Part shown: positions 23,569 through 36,656 of the stretch, piece by piece | Layout: each line of letters begins with the position of its first letter | Position numbering within the stretch: position 1 is the stretch's first letter | Assembly (NCBI GenBank): GCA_013396525.1 | Contig: VWYX01000718.1 | Span: 379,868 to 443,867, forward strand | From: Chaetorhynchus papuensis | Lineage: Eukaryota > Chordata > Aves > Passeriformes > Rhipiduridae | DNA: 64,000 nt | Direction of reading: 5' to 3' | Notes under the pieces: model-generated | What the model saw: the letters and a program-made list of their open reading frames with translations, nothing else | Told to the model about the DNA's origin: nothing | The model's database searches: none | Made by a program: the position numbers and the translations under genes

Positions 23569-24430
23569 CAGTGGATTACAAACTTTTCCCCTGATGACTT
23601 AATGATCATGTAATATTCTAGGGCCACTGCTGTTAGTTAAAACTAATGTGGCTTTTTGTTTTAGAGGCAAGTTTAGCGCCAGTCATCTATAAAATCAACT
23701 ACATTGTAATGTTGAACCAAAAAAAAAAAAAGTATATGTTAGGAGGTTAAGTCTTGTGGAGTGTGAAGTAAAGTATGTGGAGTGTCTAGAAGTCTTTGGA
23801 TATTTGATATTCACTTGACCACTCTGAAGATGGAGATTTGGATCTTTGATTATCTTCAGTGAATTGAAAAGAACAAAAAAGAAATTGGTGCTCTCTTAGG
23901 AAATGGACTTGCAGGGATTTGCTGTTGAACAGTAGCTCCTGCCAGTGCGTGTAAAGCTGAAGGTTTGCTTCTGCATTGCCAACAAAGATCCCGCCACAGA
24001 AATGTTCAAAGCAATATCTTGGTCTTCTTAGCAATGCTGAGCAGAAATAGCATTGCCAATTCCTACTGGCTCCTACTGTGCAGTGACCATCCATTGTACA
24101 TACAGTAATTGTTGGCCACGTAACCACAGACTGAATATCATCTTTAAATATTGTGTCAAGCCTTAAAATATTCACATGTTCTTAATCCATTCCAGTGATG
24201 GGTAATAAATACTACTAATGTGTAGAGATTCAGAGGCAGGGCTGCAAAACCTTGCTTCACAAAAGGATCTTTTTTTTCTAGAAGAAGGATCAATCCTGTG
24301 CTTCGTCTTCTGAAAGAAAAAAACTGTGAAATGGGATGGACTTACATAAATGAAAGAATTGCTGATTTTATTGCTAAAGATCGAATTTATTTGTTTAATC
24401 TTTGAAATAAATATTTTATTGATGTCCATT
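23569..24430 (+). other. CDH8: CDH8 3' untranslated region
   Basis: Sequence after the stop codon is AT-rich and non-coding up to a canonical AATAAA at 24406-24411, which suggests cleavage near 24425-24435. A 129-codon frame on the opposite strand (23786-24175) lies within it and has no recognisable features. The UTR end is inferred, and a longer form ending after 25275 is possible. Confidence 0.7.
24406..24411 (+). terminator. CDH8: Poly(A) signal AATAAA for CDH8
   Basis: A canonical hexamer 838 bases after the stop codon, followed within 20 bases by T-rich sequence ('attttattgatgtccatt'). It is the best candidate for the main 3' end. Confidence 0.65.
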
Positions 24431-27400
24431 ACTGCTTTTATTTATTAAGACTGATAATCTATAGAGTAAGATTATGAAAAGAACTAAATTATATCAGTTA
24501 GATTTTTTTTTTCTATATATAATGAATGTTTCATACATGTACATTTTGAAAAGAAAAATGACAAATTGTCGCAGGTTAAAGCAGTTCCCTGTCCATTTGC
24601 AGTAGCTGAATTTTAAGAGAATGCTGGCAGGAATTAAACTTTCCCAGAGAAAACTTTTGACAGTTTTATATCTTCTTCATAAATCTAGTACCTGGTGTTT
24701 TTAATACAAGCACAAACAGCTGGAAGTAAACTGGTTCATGTGAATATTTAAACTATAGACTTTTAGAAATCCACACATAACACAGTACAGTAAAAAAAAA
24801 ACATGCTTATAGTTCTCCACTGTATTAGAGCAGGAACCAGTGTGTACATAATTTTACTGCTTCTGTTATTAGCATTTTTTTCTATAATATCCATAGTGAT
24901 GCACCAGGGCTCTTGCACACAGAGAAAGAACACTAGAAGCTGCAAGCATACTCAATTTGTAATGCAAACTTGCCATTTAGAAGTAGCAATTGTATAAGAA
25001 AACTATGTATTACATGCAAATCATTTTAATTTTCTACTTTGTTTTGAAGCTATATTATCATTTGTTTATTTACTCCATGTATTGTATTCAGAGAAACTCC
25101 TGTATTGTTTCCTACTTTGTGAAATATATTTTTATAAATACTTTTCTTGTTATTGTTTTTCTTTCAGGTCTACCTGGCCACTGCAGAAATGAATCTGCCA
25201 GAATAATTTCAGTTTTTTGAGGAACGTAGTTTCTTCAAAATCATTTATTTATTAGTTGAATACAGACAAAATAAAGAAAGAAAAAGGAGAATATTTGAAA
25301 CAATTTTTGACAGTGATTGCAGAATTCTGACAGTGATTGGAGCACAGGAGTTATGAGTGTCTGACTCACTGCACCATGCTGAAAAATAACCTTACACGAT
25401 TTTTGTTGAAGCATTGCTGGTTAAAACAACCCACTGACTTTAATTCCTCAACAATACTTGTTCTGCAAACAAAGAATTCTTAACACATCACCCCCAATTT
25501 TGCTTGTATTTCAAATGCAAACACTGACTTTGCTTTAGCTGCAGCACGACTTGGTTTAGTGACAGTAGTCTGTGGGCAGCTAATACATTAACAGCACTTT
25601 GGTACGAGTTATGAAGATTTTGTTAAAATTCATGAAGTGCCCAATACTTTAAGTTACACTGCATTAAAAAAAAAAAAGTTTCTGGATAACTGTATCTAAA
25701 AATTTTGGCAAAACACTGAGCTAAACACTGAAGTCCTCCAACGGTAGGAAAGAAGCAGTCCTGGAGATTTCAATGAAATCAAACACATTTCTGTAACTCA
25801 CTGCTAGAATAGCCAAACACACACTCACTCACCCCTTGCTCTGAGTTCCTGGGTGTTCTGAGCTGCCATGGCAGACCCAAAACCAGTGTAAATGGGGCAG
25901 AAATTCGGAACTGAGCCAGTTTGTGGTGCCCATCCCAGTCCTGGGAGCCAGGGAAGCTGCTGAGGGCATGGACCATGGCACTGTCTGGGGCCACTCCAGC
26001 GTTCAGGGCGAGGCACTCTGTGAGTTAGAGGCCACTCTGGAGAGTTTAGCACAGCTCCTGTGTAGGACAGCTCACAAATGGAAAACCTCCTGAGTGCCTT
26101 TCTGATTGAAAGTTCCATCTGAGACCGCGACAGCGCATTCAGTAATAAGATTTCCAGGAAAAAAATCCCATCACTGGCCCTGTAGGAGAGGCAAAGCACG
26201 ACAGAAATCTCATCATTGTCAGTCAAAAAGAAATGGGAGTTACTGCTGCTGGGCAGAGTCCCAGATTGGGCATTTCTTCAGCTTTTAAACAGGAATAGCT
26301 ACAATGCAAAGGGGAGAAAAAGAATTAATGAATTTCTGACCTGTCAGTAGAGACATGCTGCTTCTCATGTCAGTGCCTCCCCACCAAAGGGAAAGTATTA
26401 ATTCTGCAAACTAATTCCATGTATTTTGAATATAAAATTTATACCAATACATATTAGAGGGTTAAATGCCGATCACTCAATTTTCCAGTACTCCTTTTTT
26501 GACAATAAAATTAACTCAGAGTAGAATTATTTTGGATAACAACAGTATTTAGGGGGATTAGATCACACTGTTCTACATTCCACATCTAGATTTAGACATA
26601 TTAGCAACACTCTTTTTAAGCATGTAAAAACGTAATTCATCTTTTTCAACAACATTTGATTAGCGACTGACTCATTGCAAGTGACAAGGAAAATGCGTTA
26701 AATTAGAATTATTAATACTGATAAATTTGAGAAGTAAACTCTCAAAATCCTTTACAAGTGCCAAGTGCCTTAGAGTCCCATTGATCCTGGCCTGCCTTCA
26801 CCAGGCTGTGCCTCACAGCATTTGGCACAGCTGCTGAAGTAAATCATCCCACCCTTGGGAGCTGGAATTCTGAGGTGTTGGCCTGCACACTGTAAGGACA
26901 CAAAATTCAGCTCAGGCATTTCGATAGGAAAGCACAGTGAAGGGAATGTGTGCACATGTTTATTAAATATAACTTGGGTGGCTGAAGGTCCTCAGCGTGT
27001 CCTGTCCTTTCCAGCAGCTGAAAGCAGAGGCTGTTTGTGTGCTCTGACCTTGAAATCAGATCACAGCAAGCTCATTTAAATACATTTTTTTTACCCGGTA
27101 TCATTACACCTTTTTGTCTATGATGACTTTGAAATGACTGTGAAACACAGAGGAGAGAAAATGGCTCAAGACTTTCATTTAAATCAGCGGTTGCTGATCA
27201 CAGGAGAAACATTTAACACTATGGCAACTCCAAATCCCATCAGCTCTGTGGCAGCGCAGCAGTGACAATTCTCAGTCTGGAGAACAGACAGGATGTCTGC
27301 AAAATAGTCTGCTTGGAATAACTCTATTTGTACAGCTCTGCTAGAGATGGAGCTGCTGTTTTAATAGAAAGAGAAAAATAAATCAGCTCTACTACATCCC

Positions 27401-27984
27401 TGCAGTTGAATCTACCTACAAATGTGTGTGGCAATTTTTTCTAGCAGCCTGAATGGTTGTGGAGTTCTAGAAATGGATAAATGGGCTTAGAAAGCTTCTC
27501 CAAGGTCTGTCCAGCTGGGGGAAATCTTGGCAGGTAGCCTGTTGCTGTATCTGATTTTCTTGGGGTATAATTTCAGTCTGAAAGGAGCTGTTCATCTTTC
27601 TCTTCCTTTGCCTGCTCCTCTTTCCACCACTTCATCTGTCCTGAGATGGAATACTGGGATTATAATGTTAGGAAGGTCATTAAGACCATGGAGTTCTTTT
27701 CTTGTGCTGGTCGGTGTTTAGGGACTGGAAAGTGCAGCTCACCCAGTGAGGTTCACCAAGCTCCCTTCCACCTCTAGGGAATACTGAACAGTCTGAATTA
27801 CACATATGAAAGGACTGTTCCTGTATTTAAATTATGCTCAAAAATCGGAACCTAATGATGGTGCTTTTTAATCAATAGAAATATATAAATAATAGAAAAA
27901 AGTGTTCATTAGTAACAGATGTTCACAAGTAGTTCTGATCAAGAGAAGTGAAAAGTTCATCAGAGGTTCATCAGAACTGCAGTG
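24431..27984. other. Sequence downstream of CDH8, no gene seen
   Basis: AT-rich sequence without a supported gene. It may include a longer CDH8 3' UTR up to the next AATAAA at 25270-25275. There is a short doubled word 'gacagtgattg' at about 25308 and 25329. I see no transposon of recognisable family in it. Confidence 0.6.
25270..25275 (+). terminator. CDH8: Possible distal poly(A) signal AATAAA
   Basis: A second canonical hexamer 864 bases beyond the first, within A-rich sequence. It could serve a longer 3' UTR isoform or be chance in AT-rich DNA. Confidence 0.3.
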
Positions 27985-28257
27985 ACAGGAGCCAGGGAAT
28001 GGCTTCCCAGTGCCAGAGGGCAGGGCTGGATGGGATCTTGGGCAGGAATTGTTCCCTGGCAGGGTGGGCAGGCCCTGGCACAGGGTGCCCAGAGCAGCTG
28101 TGGCTGCCCCTGGATCCCTGGCAGTGCCCAAGGCCAGGTTGGACACTGGGGCTTGGAGCAGCCTGGGACAGTGGAAGGTGTCCCTGCCCATGGCAGGGGT
28201 GGCACTGGATGGGATTTAAGGTCCCTTCCAACCCAAACCAGTCTGTGATTCTCTGTA
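27985..28257 (+). mobile_element. CR1 LINE 3' fragment
   Basis: A well-preserved CR1 3' part about 270 bases long: 'ggaatggcttcccagtgcca', 'ctggcacagggtgcccagag', 'ggccaggttggacactgggg', 'ggacagtggaaggtgtccct', and the end 'ggtcccttccaacccaaacc' plus 'tctgtgattctctgta'. It is close to the piece at 42683-42851, so both belong to a fairly recent subfamily. All open frames here are repeat shadows. Confidence 0.93.
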
Positions 28258-29217
28258 AAAATGTTGCTCAAAAAATTATTTTTCGGATTTGGAAAGTTTT
28301 TAGCAGTGGCAGGAGATCCTAATAAATCAGAGCTTAGTAAAAATAAAAATGTAAAAAGTAAAAAGTGAGACCATTCAGTGTTGTTAGGTTTTGCTTTCAG
28401 ACCACAGCACGTGTCATCAGCAGAAAATGGAAAGTACTGATGGAGTGAGCAATGAAAGCTTTCTGTGCTCTATCATTCAGATAAGTTAGACTTGTATTAT
28501 TTCTGCATTTGTACACTATTTGTGCAAGATAATATTCTGGCTTTGCAGAAGGTGGAAACCAATTTAACTTGCTGTATAATTCACAGTGATGGGTTTTGTA
28601 ATCACACTGCAAAATGAGTCTAGCCTGCTGCATTATACAATACTGATACTGGCTTATGTGCTGCAGAACCAGACCCTCTCCAAATAATGTCACAGTATTC
28701 TAAATGAGAAAATATAAAAGTCCTGACAATGCTTTTTGTGCAACTGCAACTAAGACATCTCCCAAAATGGCTAATAAAAGCGAGCTGAAGCTCAGAGTTT
28801 CTGGCAGAGCCTTGTAAATGTGCCCATTAGCACTGCAGCACAGCTATCTCTTCATTTTTTGGTCCTCCTGCCCCCCCACCTTGCAAACATGAAACCAGTG
28901 AAATAAACAACATGAAAATTTCAGCCTTCTCTTCAGAGGGGATATGGAATAACTTGCAAAGTTCCCTTTCTTCTCCTTCCACTCTTTCTGGTGCCTGTTT
29001 GAAGGAGGTCTGTGAGACAACAGGCAGAGTGAAGGGATGAGCAGGGGTTGCCTGTTTTGTTCCATGGCTGGAGAAAGCATTTTTGGTATGGGGCTGTAGT
29101 ACCCTCTCCTGATATTTTTCTGTGCACTCCCAAAATCCTAATGAAATCCAGTACTGACTGCTCAAATTCCTGTTCCTCAGGAGGTCCCAGCCCAACCATC
29201 TTGTGGTAGATACCTGT
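28258..29217. other. Intergenic, no gene seen
   Basis: AT-rich to mixed sequence between two CR1 pieces. Frames on the - strand up to 29339 run into the antisense CR1 and are not supported as genes. Confidence 0.6.
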
Positions 29218-29355
29218 AGAATCCTGGAGTGGGTGCAGTTGGAAAGGACCTTAAAAATCATCATTTTCCACCCCCTGCCATGGGCAGGGACACCTTCCAC
29301 CGTCCCAGGCTGCTCCAAGTCCAGCCTGGCCTTGGGCACTTCCAGGGATTTCCAT
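29218..29355 (-). mobile_element. CR1 LINE 3' fragment, antisense
   Basis: Reads as the reverse complement of the same CR1 3' region: 'agttggaaaggaccttaaaa', 'cctgccatgggcagggacac', 'cttccaccgtcccaggctgc', 'tggccttgggcacttccagg'. A diverged copy of about 140 bases. Confidence 0.88.
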
Positions 29356-30727
29356 CCAGTCTAAATGCAGACTCATTCCATGGAGCTGAGGAAAACAGAG
29401 ATTTCTTCCTTTACTGCTGTGGAACAGCTCTGATTTGTGAGGTCTGGAAGGAACAGCCAGAAAGGCAGCAGGCAGGCAGCACTGAGAGCTGGTGGTGGCA
29501 AAAGGATGGGTGAATCTGGAGTGGGTCCTCATCTTGTGTCTTACTTAGGTCTTTGGGTCGGCCAAGCCCAGCCTTCATTTTTTTACCTTCAAAATATTTA
29601 ACAGCAAAAAAACCCCTCAATTCCCTGCCTTTCATAACAGCTTGTTTTTGAATTATAAAACAGGTCTTGTGGTTGGGGGGCCTTTTTGTCATTTCTTTCT
29701 TTGTTAGTGGAATGTTCCCTGATGGCAACACTGACACAGTTCATTCTGCCAAATTTCACAAGCTGGCAGTTTTGCCAACGAATATGAAAACAAAAGATGT
29801 GCATTTTTTAACTGAAATATTATTTATATCATTGGGAGCAACAAAGCCAGTTGAATCACCTTTAAAATAAACTCCAACACTGCCACATTTCCTGCCACAG
29901 ATGGGATTGCTTTTGGACTCATTTTCAGATGCTGATATACCAGCGCTGGTAGTTTTATATGCAAGGAAATTCTTCTTTAGACATTGCTGAGGAATAAGTT
30001 TCCTATATTTTATAAAAGAAGAATATCACCACTTTAACCCAGGGACGCAGAAAGAGGGTGTTTTACTCAAAATCACATGAATAAGTAGAATTCAGAGCTG
30101 AATTCCAAGTGCTGGTGCAGTGTCTCAGGTGTGAGATCAGGGCAGCTGGCTAGAGTTAAGCCCCAGATTATTTTGGCAATAGGTGTGACCTCCTCCTTCA
30201 CACAGCCCAGGGCTCTTGTGCTGCTCTCAGGCACAGGGTGGTTCTGCAGGGCTTCATCCCAGCCCCTGCCAGGGCAGGGTGGGGATGACTGTCACCTGTC
30301 ACCTCCAGAGGGACAGATGGACCTTCTGGTCTTCGTCCAAGATAGATTTTACAGCTTCCTTCCAGCTGCTGCAGTGCCAGGTGTGAGCTGGGTCCCACCT
30401 TGAGTCACCTGTTACACCAAATAAAGGCAGGCAATTGTTGGGTAACACGAGCAGGAGATGCAATTAATCCTCACCAAAAAAAAAAAGTCAAGTGGGAATC
30501 ATCGAATGCCAGAGGGTTTTAATGGATATTTTCCAACCCTTTTATACTACATGAAACAGCAGCCATCTATTTTATTCTACATAATGCTTCTTCACAAAAT
30601 TCTCCATAAATAAAAGTAACAGTGGATGGCACAGGGGCTTTATTTAGACTGTTTTAAGTGTCTGCTGCTTCTGTTTTCATAATTTACAAATAACCCCAAA
30701 AATCAGGAAATTTTCAGCCCATGATTA

Positions 30728-30812
30728 TGTAGATAATATATATGTATAATATTATTATTTATNTACACAATATATAATATTGTATATTGTGTATTATAAT
30801 ATACAATATTAC
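30728..30812. repeat. AT-rich tract with overlapping inverted repeats
   Basis: Two overlapping stems: TACACAATATA (30764-30774) pairs with 30783-30793 across an 8-base loop, and AATATTGTATATT (30776-30788) pairs with 30798-30810 across a 9-base loop. An N at 30763 sits at the edge, which suggests that the assembly or reads had trouble here. Confidence 0.85.
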
Positions 30813-32805
30813 CCATTGTAACATTTGACCAAAACAGAAGACTCCATTACTCTCTTCTTTCTGTCCCACTCTCATGAATGCTTTGGCTTAATTAATTAAT
30901 TAAATTTAGCATTGTGTCTGCTCTTATCCATGTGGCAATTCGTTTGAGAGCATTTTAATTCAGGCTCTAGTAAGAACCCTTTCCTTTCAGGCAGCCTGCT
31001 AATATCAGAGAGGGAGGAGAAGCGTTATCTTACAAACCTGTGATTGCCTTAATAACTATTTTTCAAGTTTTCCCCACAGCTTCTGTCTCCGAAAATATTT
31101 TATCATTTAAAAAGTTATAAAAGAATTAGGTGAGTGGGGTTTTCTGCAGTCCTAATGTGACACAAACAGAATCTAGAAATTTTGAGATTTTACTTCCCCT
31201 TCTGCTTTGTGATGGGCAAATGAGCACACATTGATGGGAAGATTTTCATTGCCAAAAAACAGTGAATAGTTGCAAATAGAAAGAAAAAAGAAAGGCATCT
31301 AAAATTGTTTAAAAAAAGAAGTACTTTCCTAAATTTTCAGAATGATTCTGTCTAGTTTCAACTTTCACTTCCAGTCATATTTCCAGTGTGTTTTGTGGAA
31401 TTTTTTCTGGCAAGAAATTCATGTACTTTCAGTCATAGGAAAATAATTTGTGTGAAGAGAACACACGTTATTGCTGCCATATTCCTTTCACCATGGAACT
31501 CGATGGCCTGATAGCAATTTAGTTTCTGGCAAGGAATTTTGGGAAATGCAGTCCCCCTGGGGAGTTTGGATGTATTCATTTGTTGCAAGCTGGGCAAGGC
31601 AGCCATGAGCCTAACCCCACCCTATGCCAGCTGCTCCAGGTATGGAGGGTAATTTCTCTACTTCTGGTTTTTGTTTCTAATTGCTTTTAGGTGGTAGGTG
31701 AAGCAGAGGAAACTAGCAAGGCACTGAGATGAAATTCAGTGCATCCTGATCTATCCTGACTCCTGCTCAGGTAAGCGTGTACCAACAATTTTTATATTTA
31801 CTAAAAGAATTTCCCTTAAAAGCTGGAATTCAAATTTTGGAAGTGCTGATAAAATATTGTGTTCTCAGCACTGGGTATTACACATAAGACATTCAAGCAA
31901 GTTCCTATAAGTGGTGAAGAGCTAATGAGGAAAAAGGGATAAAAGAGAAAAAAATAAAATTATTGCTGTGAGGAGTTCACCAGCCTCAAAGGGTAGAAAC
32001 TTCCCCTGTGCAGGGAACCAGAGTGAGATCTATTCAGCACTTAATTAACACTTAAACCCACAAAGTACAGCCATGTGCACTGCAGTGATTTTCTCCGAGG
32101 ACACGAGCACAGGGAACAAGTTTCAAACTTGCAGCTCTCGCCATTCCTCTGGCAGTCTCACACATTGCAGGAACTTCACAGCTCTGCTGTGCACTGAGGG
32201 CTGGAAACGCTCTGAGTCGAACCAGGCAGCTGGAGAGAATTCAAATCATGTGCAGGAGCTGAAAGGGAGCGAGCAGCTCAAACATGAGGTGCTGCTTGTA
32301 ATCCAACTCTGTGCTGCAAGCTGGGGCTGGGTATAATTGTTTTTAGTGTCTGTGCAGTAAACCCCAAATCAGATTGGGAATGTAGTGATTTGTGGGATGA
32401 GGAGCAGAGCAGAAAGCAGCATGAACAAGAATAAAAACCCAGATGTTTTTCCTCAAAAATACACTGTAATTTTGAGGCAGGGTGTGTGTGTGTAGGATGA
32501 GAGAGAATGACAAAGAAATTCTCAAAATTTTGACAAAGATTCTCCAAACATGGGCATTTAAATGCCTGGCATTCAGCCATTATAAAAAGGTCAGTTTATG
32601 TAGTTCTCAAGCATTTTTAGTCTTGTGGGATAACTTTTAGAAAACTTATGCATCTACTCAAGTTATATTCCTCACTGCTCCTCTGTGTAACACAAACAAT
32701 TTTATTTTTTCTTGATATAAAGGAATCATCATCACAGTCACATGATGTGAACAACAATACATGTCTGACAATCTGACTATGCCTTAAATAGAATTTTGTG
32801 TTTCA

Positions 32806-32837
32806 GATTGCCTTTCACCCCGGGGTGAAAGACAATC
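32806..32837. repeat. 32-bp near-perfect palindrome
   Basis: GATTGCCTTTCACCCC is followed directly by GGGGTGAAAGACAATC, its reverse complement except at one position (32811 against 32832). There is no spacer. It is GC-rich at its centre, in an AT-rich region. I do not recognise it as a known element. Confidence 0.9.
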
Positions 32838-35800
32838 AACATCTCACAGGAGCTCCTTCTGATGTTGCAGCGTTTCATCCTCTGATTTGATGATATTTAT
32901 ACAGATCCTTTGCCTATTGCAAACTGAAGGAATGAAAGATGAGGTGGACTTTTGGAAAAAAGGAACTATTCTGGCAGGTCCATTTCAGAGAAACAGCATG
33001 GAGTAAAGAAATTGTTTTCATCCAGTTTGGTAGAATTTCACAGCAATCAAAGAACACAATAATTATTTTTTCCTATAAACTATTTTCTAGAACAAAAGGA
33101 TTTCTGCATCACCACTGATTTGCACATGTTTTAGGGAGAGAACCACAATGATCCTGATGATCTCGTTATTGGTGCTAAAAGAGAGCTGGATAACTCCGAG
33201 TTTTCCCTGAATTCACAAGTTTAAGTCTGAGTTTGATTTCAATTTGATACACGTGGTGTGGACAGCACTGACTGAGCTGGGAATTGCACCCCCTGCACAG
33301 CTCTCTGCAGACTCTGGTCACCCCAAGTCCTGATTCCAGAGAACACTCTCATATTTTCCTTAGAATCAGAGGAAAAAATGCACTTGGAGGAGAGCTCCTG
33401 AGCCCTGCTTCCCTGCTGGCACAGGGTTCTAAGCAAGTCCAGACTTTGAAGTGGCTTCCTTCCCTCCATGAGGCTGGAATGCCTTTCCAGGAAAAGCATT
33501 TCCAAGGTCTGTGTATGGCCATAGGATGCATTCCTGGAACTATCTAGTGAGAATTAGTCTAAATGAGCTCAGCTGTGTCAGAAAAGGTTGTTCTGTATCC
33601 TCAGGGGACTGGAACAGGACTATTTTGCTCTCTCACAGTAACACAGAGCACATTCCTAATAAATAAAGATGGGCATTAGAACCAGAGCCACGGCAGGTGA
33701 AGATTAGAAGAAAAATTTCTAGTCCCTTGCAAAATTAATTCCACTTGACAGTTAAGAAAAAAGGACTTTCAGATCTTGTTTTGTAAAAAATATGCGTTAA
33801 GCTTAAAGCAGATCTATGGGACTATAAATAACTTGAATTTTTGACTGGGAATTGTCATGGTAATACATGGATCAATAAAGAGGATTTATGTAGTCCCCAA
33901 GCAGATACTTCAGAACAGTGGTCAATTCCTCATTACCCTTTACTCTGAGCTTGTCTCAGTTTATGTGCTATCCTCTCAAGAAATATTCCTGACTGATGCC
34001 TGTGTGCTTTGCTGACGATGTTCCTGTGGAATGTGTTGCATGACAAACTTTTACATGGCCAGGAACAAAAAAAAAATTCACCTTTCTGCCGGTTCTCCTC
34101 TCCCATCTCTACTCTGGTTTCTGACAAGAAGGCAGATGTATTTTCCTGAGCTAAATACCATTTAACCAGTTTTCTTTATACTTAGCACCCCCTTGGTACT
34201 GCAGAGATGAGCTGTATGTTCACCACGTGTTTTGTGTTATGCTGGAGTCCTGGGTGCTAAATGATTTTTAAACATACACCAGTTATTTAAAAGACAATGT
34301 TATGTGCCAAAATAGTGTCTCCTTCAGGGGCTGGTACTGTGTGAACAGATAACTGTGCAAGGAGAGCAGAAGATAAACTTGGTTTAAATGATAAAGTCTC
34401 TGAAAAAAAAATTAAAATGTGACATTCAAGCTGGATAAATTCTGAAGTCCATCTCAACCGAAAAGAAAGAATAAGGACAACCTGCCCTTCTACTGCCTGA
34501 GATAAGTGAATGGTAGAAAGGAAGGGAAAAAGGAGCAAATGATACTGGACTGGTGAGAGAAAAAATGACAGAGGTTAAAAAGTTGCTGCTATTCACAGGA
34601 GGTTCCTCAAGCATTAACCTGGTTATTTACCTCCCTACTGGAGCAGAGCAAGAGCACATTAATAGTTTACTTAATAGCCAGGCCTTAGAGGCTCCAGCAT
34701 TGCAAGGCACTGTAACAATTTTTTCTTGAGACATTGGTTCCATCAAGAGCCAAAGTGAATTGAAGGGGAGCACTGCACTTCTCTCTCTTTAATGCACATT
34801 ATTGTAAGTTTTTATTGCTGTAGTAGCTGGATGCCTCTTTTTTTCCAGTTACCTGCACAACACCTCAGAGCTGTAACAAGGTACTGTTTGACACCTTAGA
34901 CAAATTAAATACCTGAAGCTGGAGGAGTTGGGCAGGGCCACACAAAGTGTAATAAAGCAAATAACCAAAAACCTGTGTAAGACCAGGAGAGCTTTCTTCC
35001 CTCTGTATTAAAGCAGGCAAGAGCTGGAGCAAGCTAACAGAACATACTATAGCTGGAGAAACAGAAAATAGCAGATTTTGTGCTTCTGTAGTTTGATTAC
35101 TATTTCTTGAGTTAACAGAATTGGGATGTTGTTCAGCTGAAGTGAACGAAACCCTTCCACTGAGTCTTTCAGTATGACCAACTATCAATGATTTCTTAAT
35201 ATTCAATTCAATATTTTCTCAATATTCAGATAAGTGAGCAGCCTCATTCCTTAGGAATATTTTAAATGAACCACTCTGGAATTTCTTAGTTCAAAATCTG
35301 GATATTTTTTGGCCTGCAAATTAATTTGCGTGTCCCTGCACTCCTGAGAGGTACCTGTGAGTGCAAAGGAAGTACTGTGTGGGAAAGGTATTTCTGAGTA
35401 GTCCAAATGGGGATGGTAGTCTCAAGAGATGAAAAAAATTACTCTGGTTTGCTTTTTGTACCAAAGGGTTGCTCTGGATAATCAGTTAAAAAGCCTTTGA
35501 AATGAGCCTTCAAAAATTTTAGAATCAGCCCTCCCTCATAAAAGGCCTTTTTTCCATCACATCAGTGAGATGAAATGAAGATAAAGGTTGCTCTGTTTAA
35601 AATTATTTCCTTCTGACATTAGTTTGAATTTGGCTTTTTTTTCTCTCTCAGCAATCTCAGTGGAGATCATGTGGCACGGGCTGCTGTTCCCATGCTCAGA
35701 GACTTTACATTTCAATGATATGTTTGTGTGCCTAGATCTAAGCAGATGAGTAGTGATTTGAGCATGCCCTGAATCTGGAATGTGCTGTCCTCGGGTTGGG

Positions 35801-36116
35801 GAATAAATGAACCCACAGTGGGTTGGTTGTTTGTGTTCCAGAGGGAGCTGGGGCTGCAGGAGAGGATTCTGAGTGTCAGTGATGCTGAGCTGAGCCTGCC
35901 CTGCGCTCGCTGGGAGTGAGGTGAATCCCTGGGTGGATGGGACCTGCTGGGAGCCCACTCTGGAGTCCCCTGGCACCCACAGCAAGGCCCTGCTCATCTG
36001 AAGGAGCTGCTTTGGCCTGGGGAGGTCTTAGGCAAATGGCCACGATTTCTGTTCTCAGCTGGGCTGTGAGGAGAAAACACAGGGGAAAAGAAATCTTGGG
36101 GAAAATGGAGGGTGCG

Positions 36117-36656
36117 CGTTGCTGTCGCAACACAGACGGGTAGAAAAACGAAGTCCAGGGTCAGGTATCAATGGCAGCAAGAGATTTAATGGTTTTTCCT
36201 AAGGCTTTTATTTGTTAGTTCGCAAAAATTTTGTTAAATGGCATAAGGTAATTGGTCCTCTGGCCATCCACCCCTTGAGGGGACTGGCCAAATTCTAAGA
36301 CATCCATTCCCAAATGTTTTTCTAGTTGAAGCCGTAACAATCCGGCAAAAGAACCGCAGGTGCAAGTGTTTACAAAAATGGTACCTTTGTTTTAGATAGC
36401 TTGCATGGGAAAGACAGAGCTCTCACAAAATGCTAGAGAGCTTGAAGATTCACTGCTGAAGCTTTTTCAGCATCCACAGTTACCCCTTTTTCTTTAAGAT
36501 CAAGAAAGGTAGCGTTTGTAATCCTCCTTGAGGGATCCCTTGCAGCAAGGAGAACAAACACACCATGAAGGGTCTGTTTGGTAATGGCTGATACCAAACG
36601 AGATCCAAATGGGATACTAAATTAAAGCAAGCAGGGAAGCTTTTTCAGCATCCACA
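36117..36656 (-). mobile_element. Collapsed endogenous retrovirus: scrap of 5' LTR, 3' internal end, complete 3' LTR
   Basis: Positions 36117-36478 align along their length with the solo LTRs at 43663, 46247 and 49088. In the sense of the element (- strand), the LTR is preceded by a purine run (36479-36500) that fits a polypurine tract, then about 135 bases of internal sequence. A 20-base piece at 36637-36656 then repeats the first bases of the LTR. Direct flanks GGTGCG (36111-36116) and GGTGCA (36657-36662) fit a 6-bp target-site duplication with one change. So nearly all of the 5' LTR and the internal genes were deleted. Many transitions relative to the other copies suggest that it is the oldest of the four. 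No viral gene remains inside it. Confidence 0.8.

Larger units (their letters stand above)
29356..36110. other. Intergenic gene-poor sequence
   Basis: No supported gene. It contains the AT-rich hairpin cluster at 30728-30812 with an N at 30763, and the 32-bp palindrome at 32806-32837. Short open frames such as 35557-35997 on the - strand have no domain, start context or splice signals that I recognise. Confidence 0.6.

Noticed and set aside
23786..24175. 129-codon antisense frame in the CDH8 3' UTR
   Set aside because: It has no recognisable motif and lies in 3' UTR sequence. Chance is the simplest explanation.
27948..28322. Several 70-124 codon frames on both strands
   Set aside because: All are inside a CR1 3' end. 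Near-identical peptides appear at the CR1 copy at 42683.
28827..29339. 170-codon antisense frame
   Set aside because: Its start lies in an antisense CR1 and the remainder shows no domain. There is no promoter or splice support.
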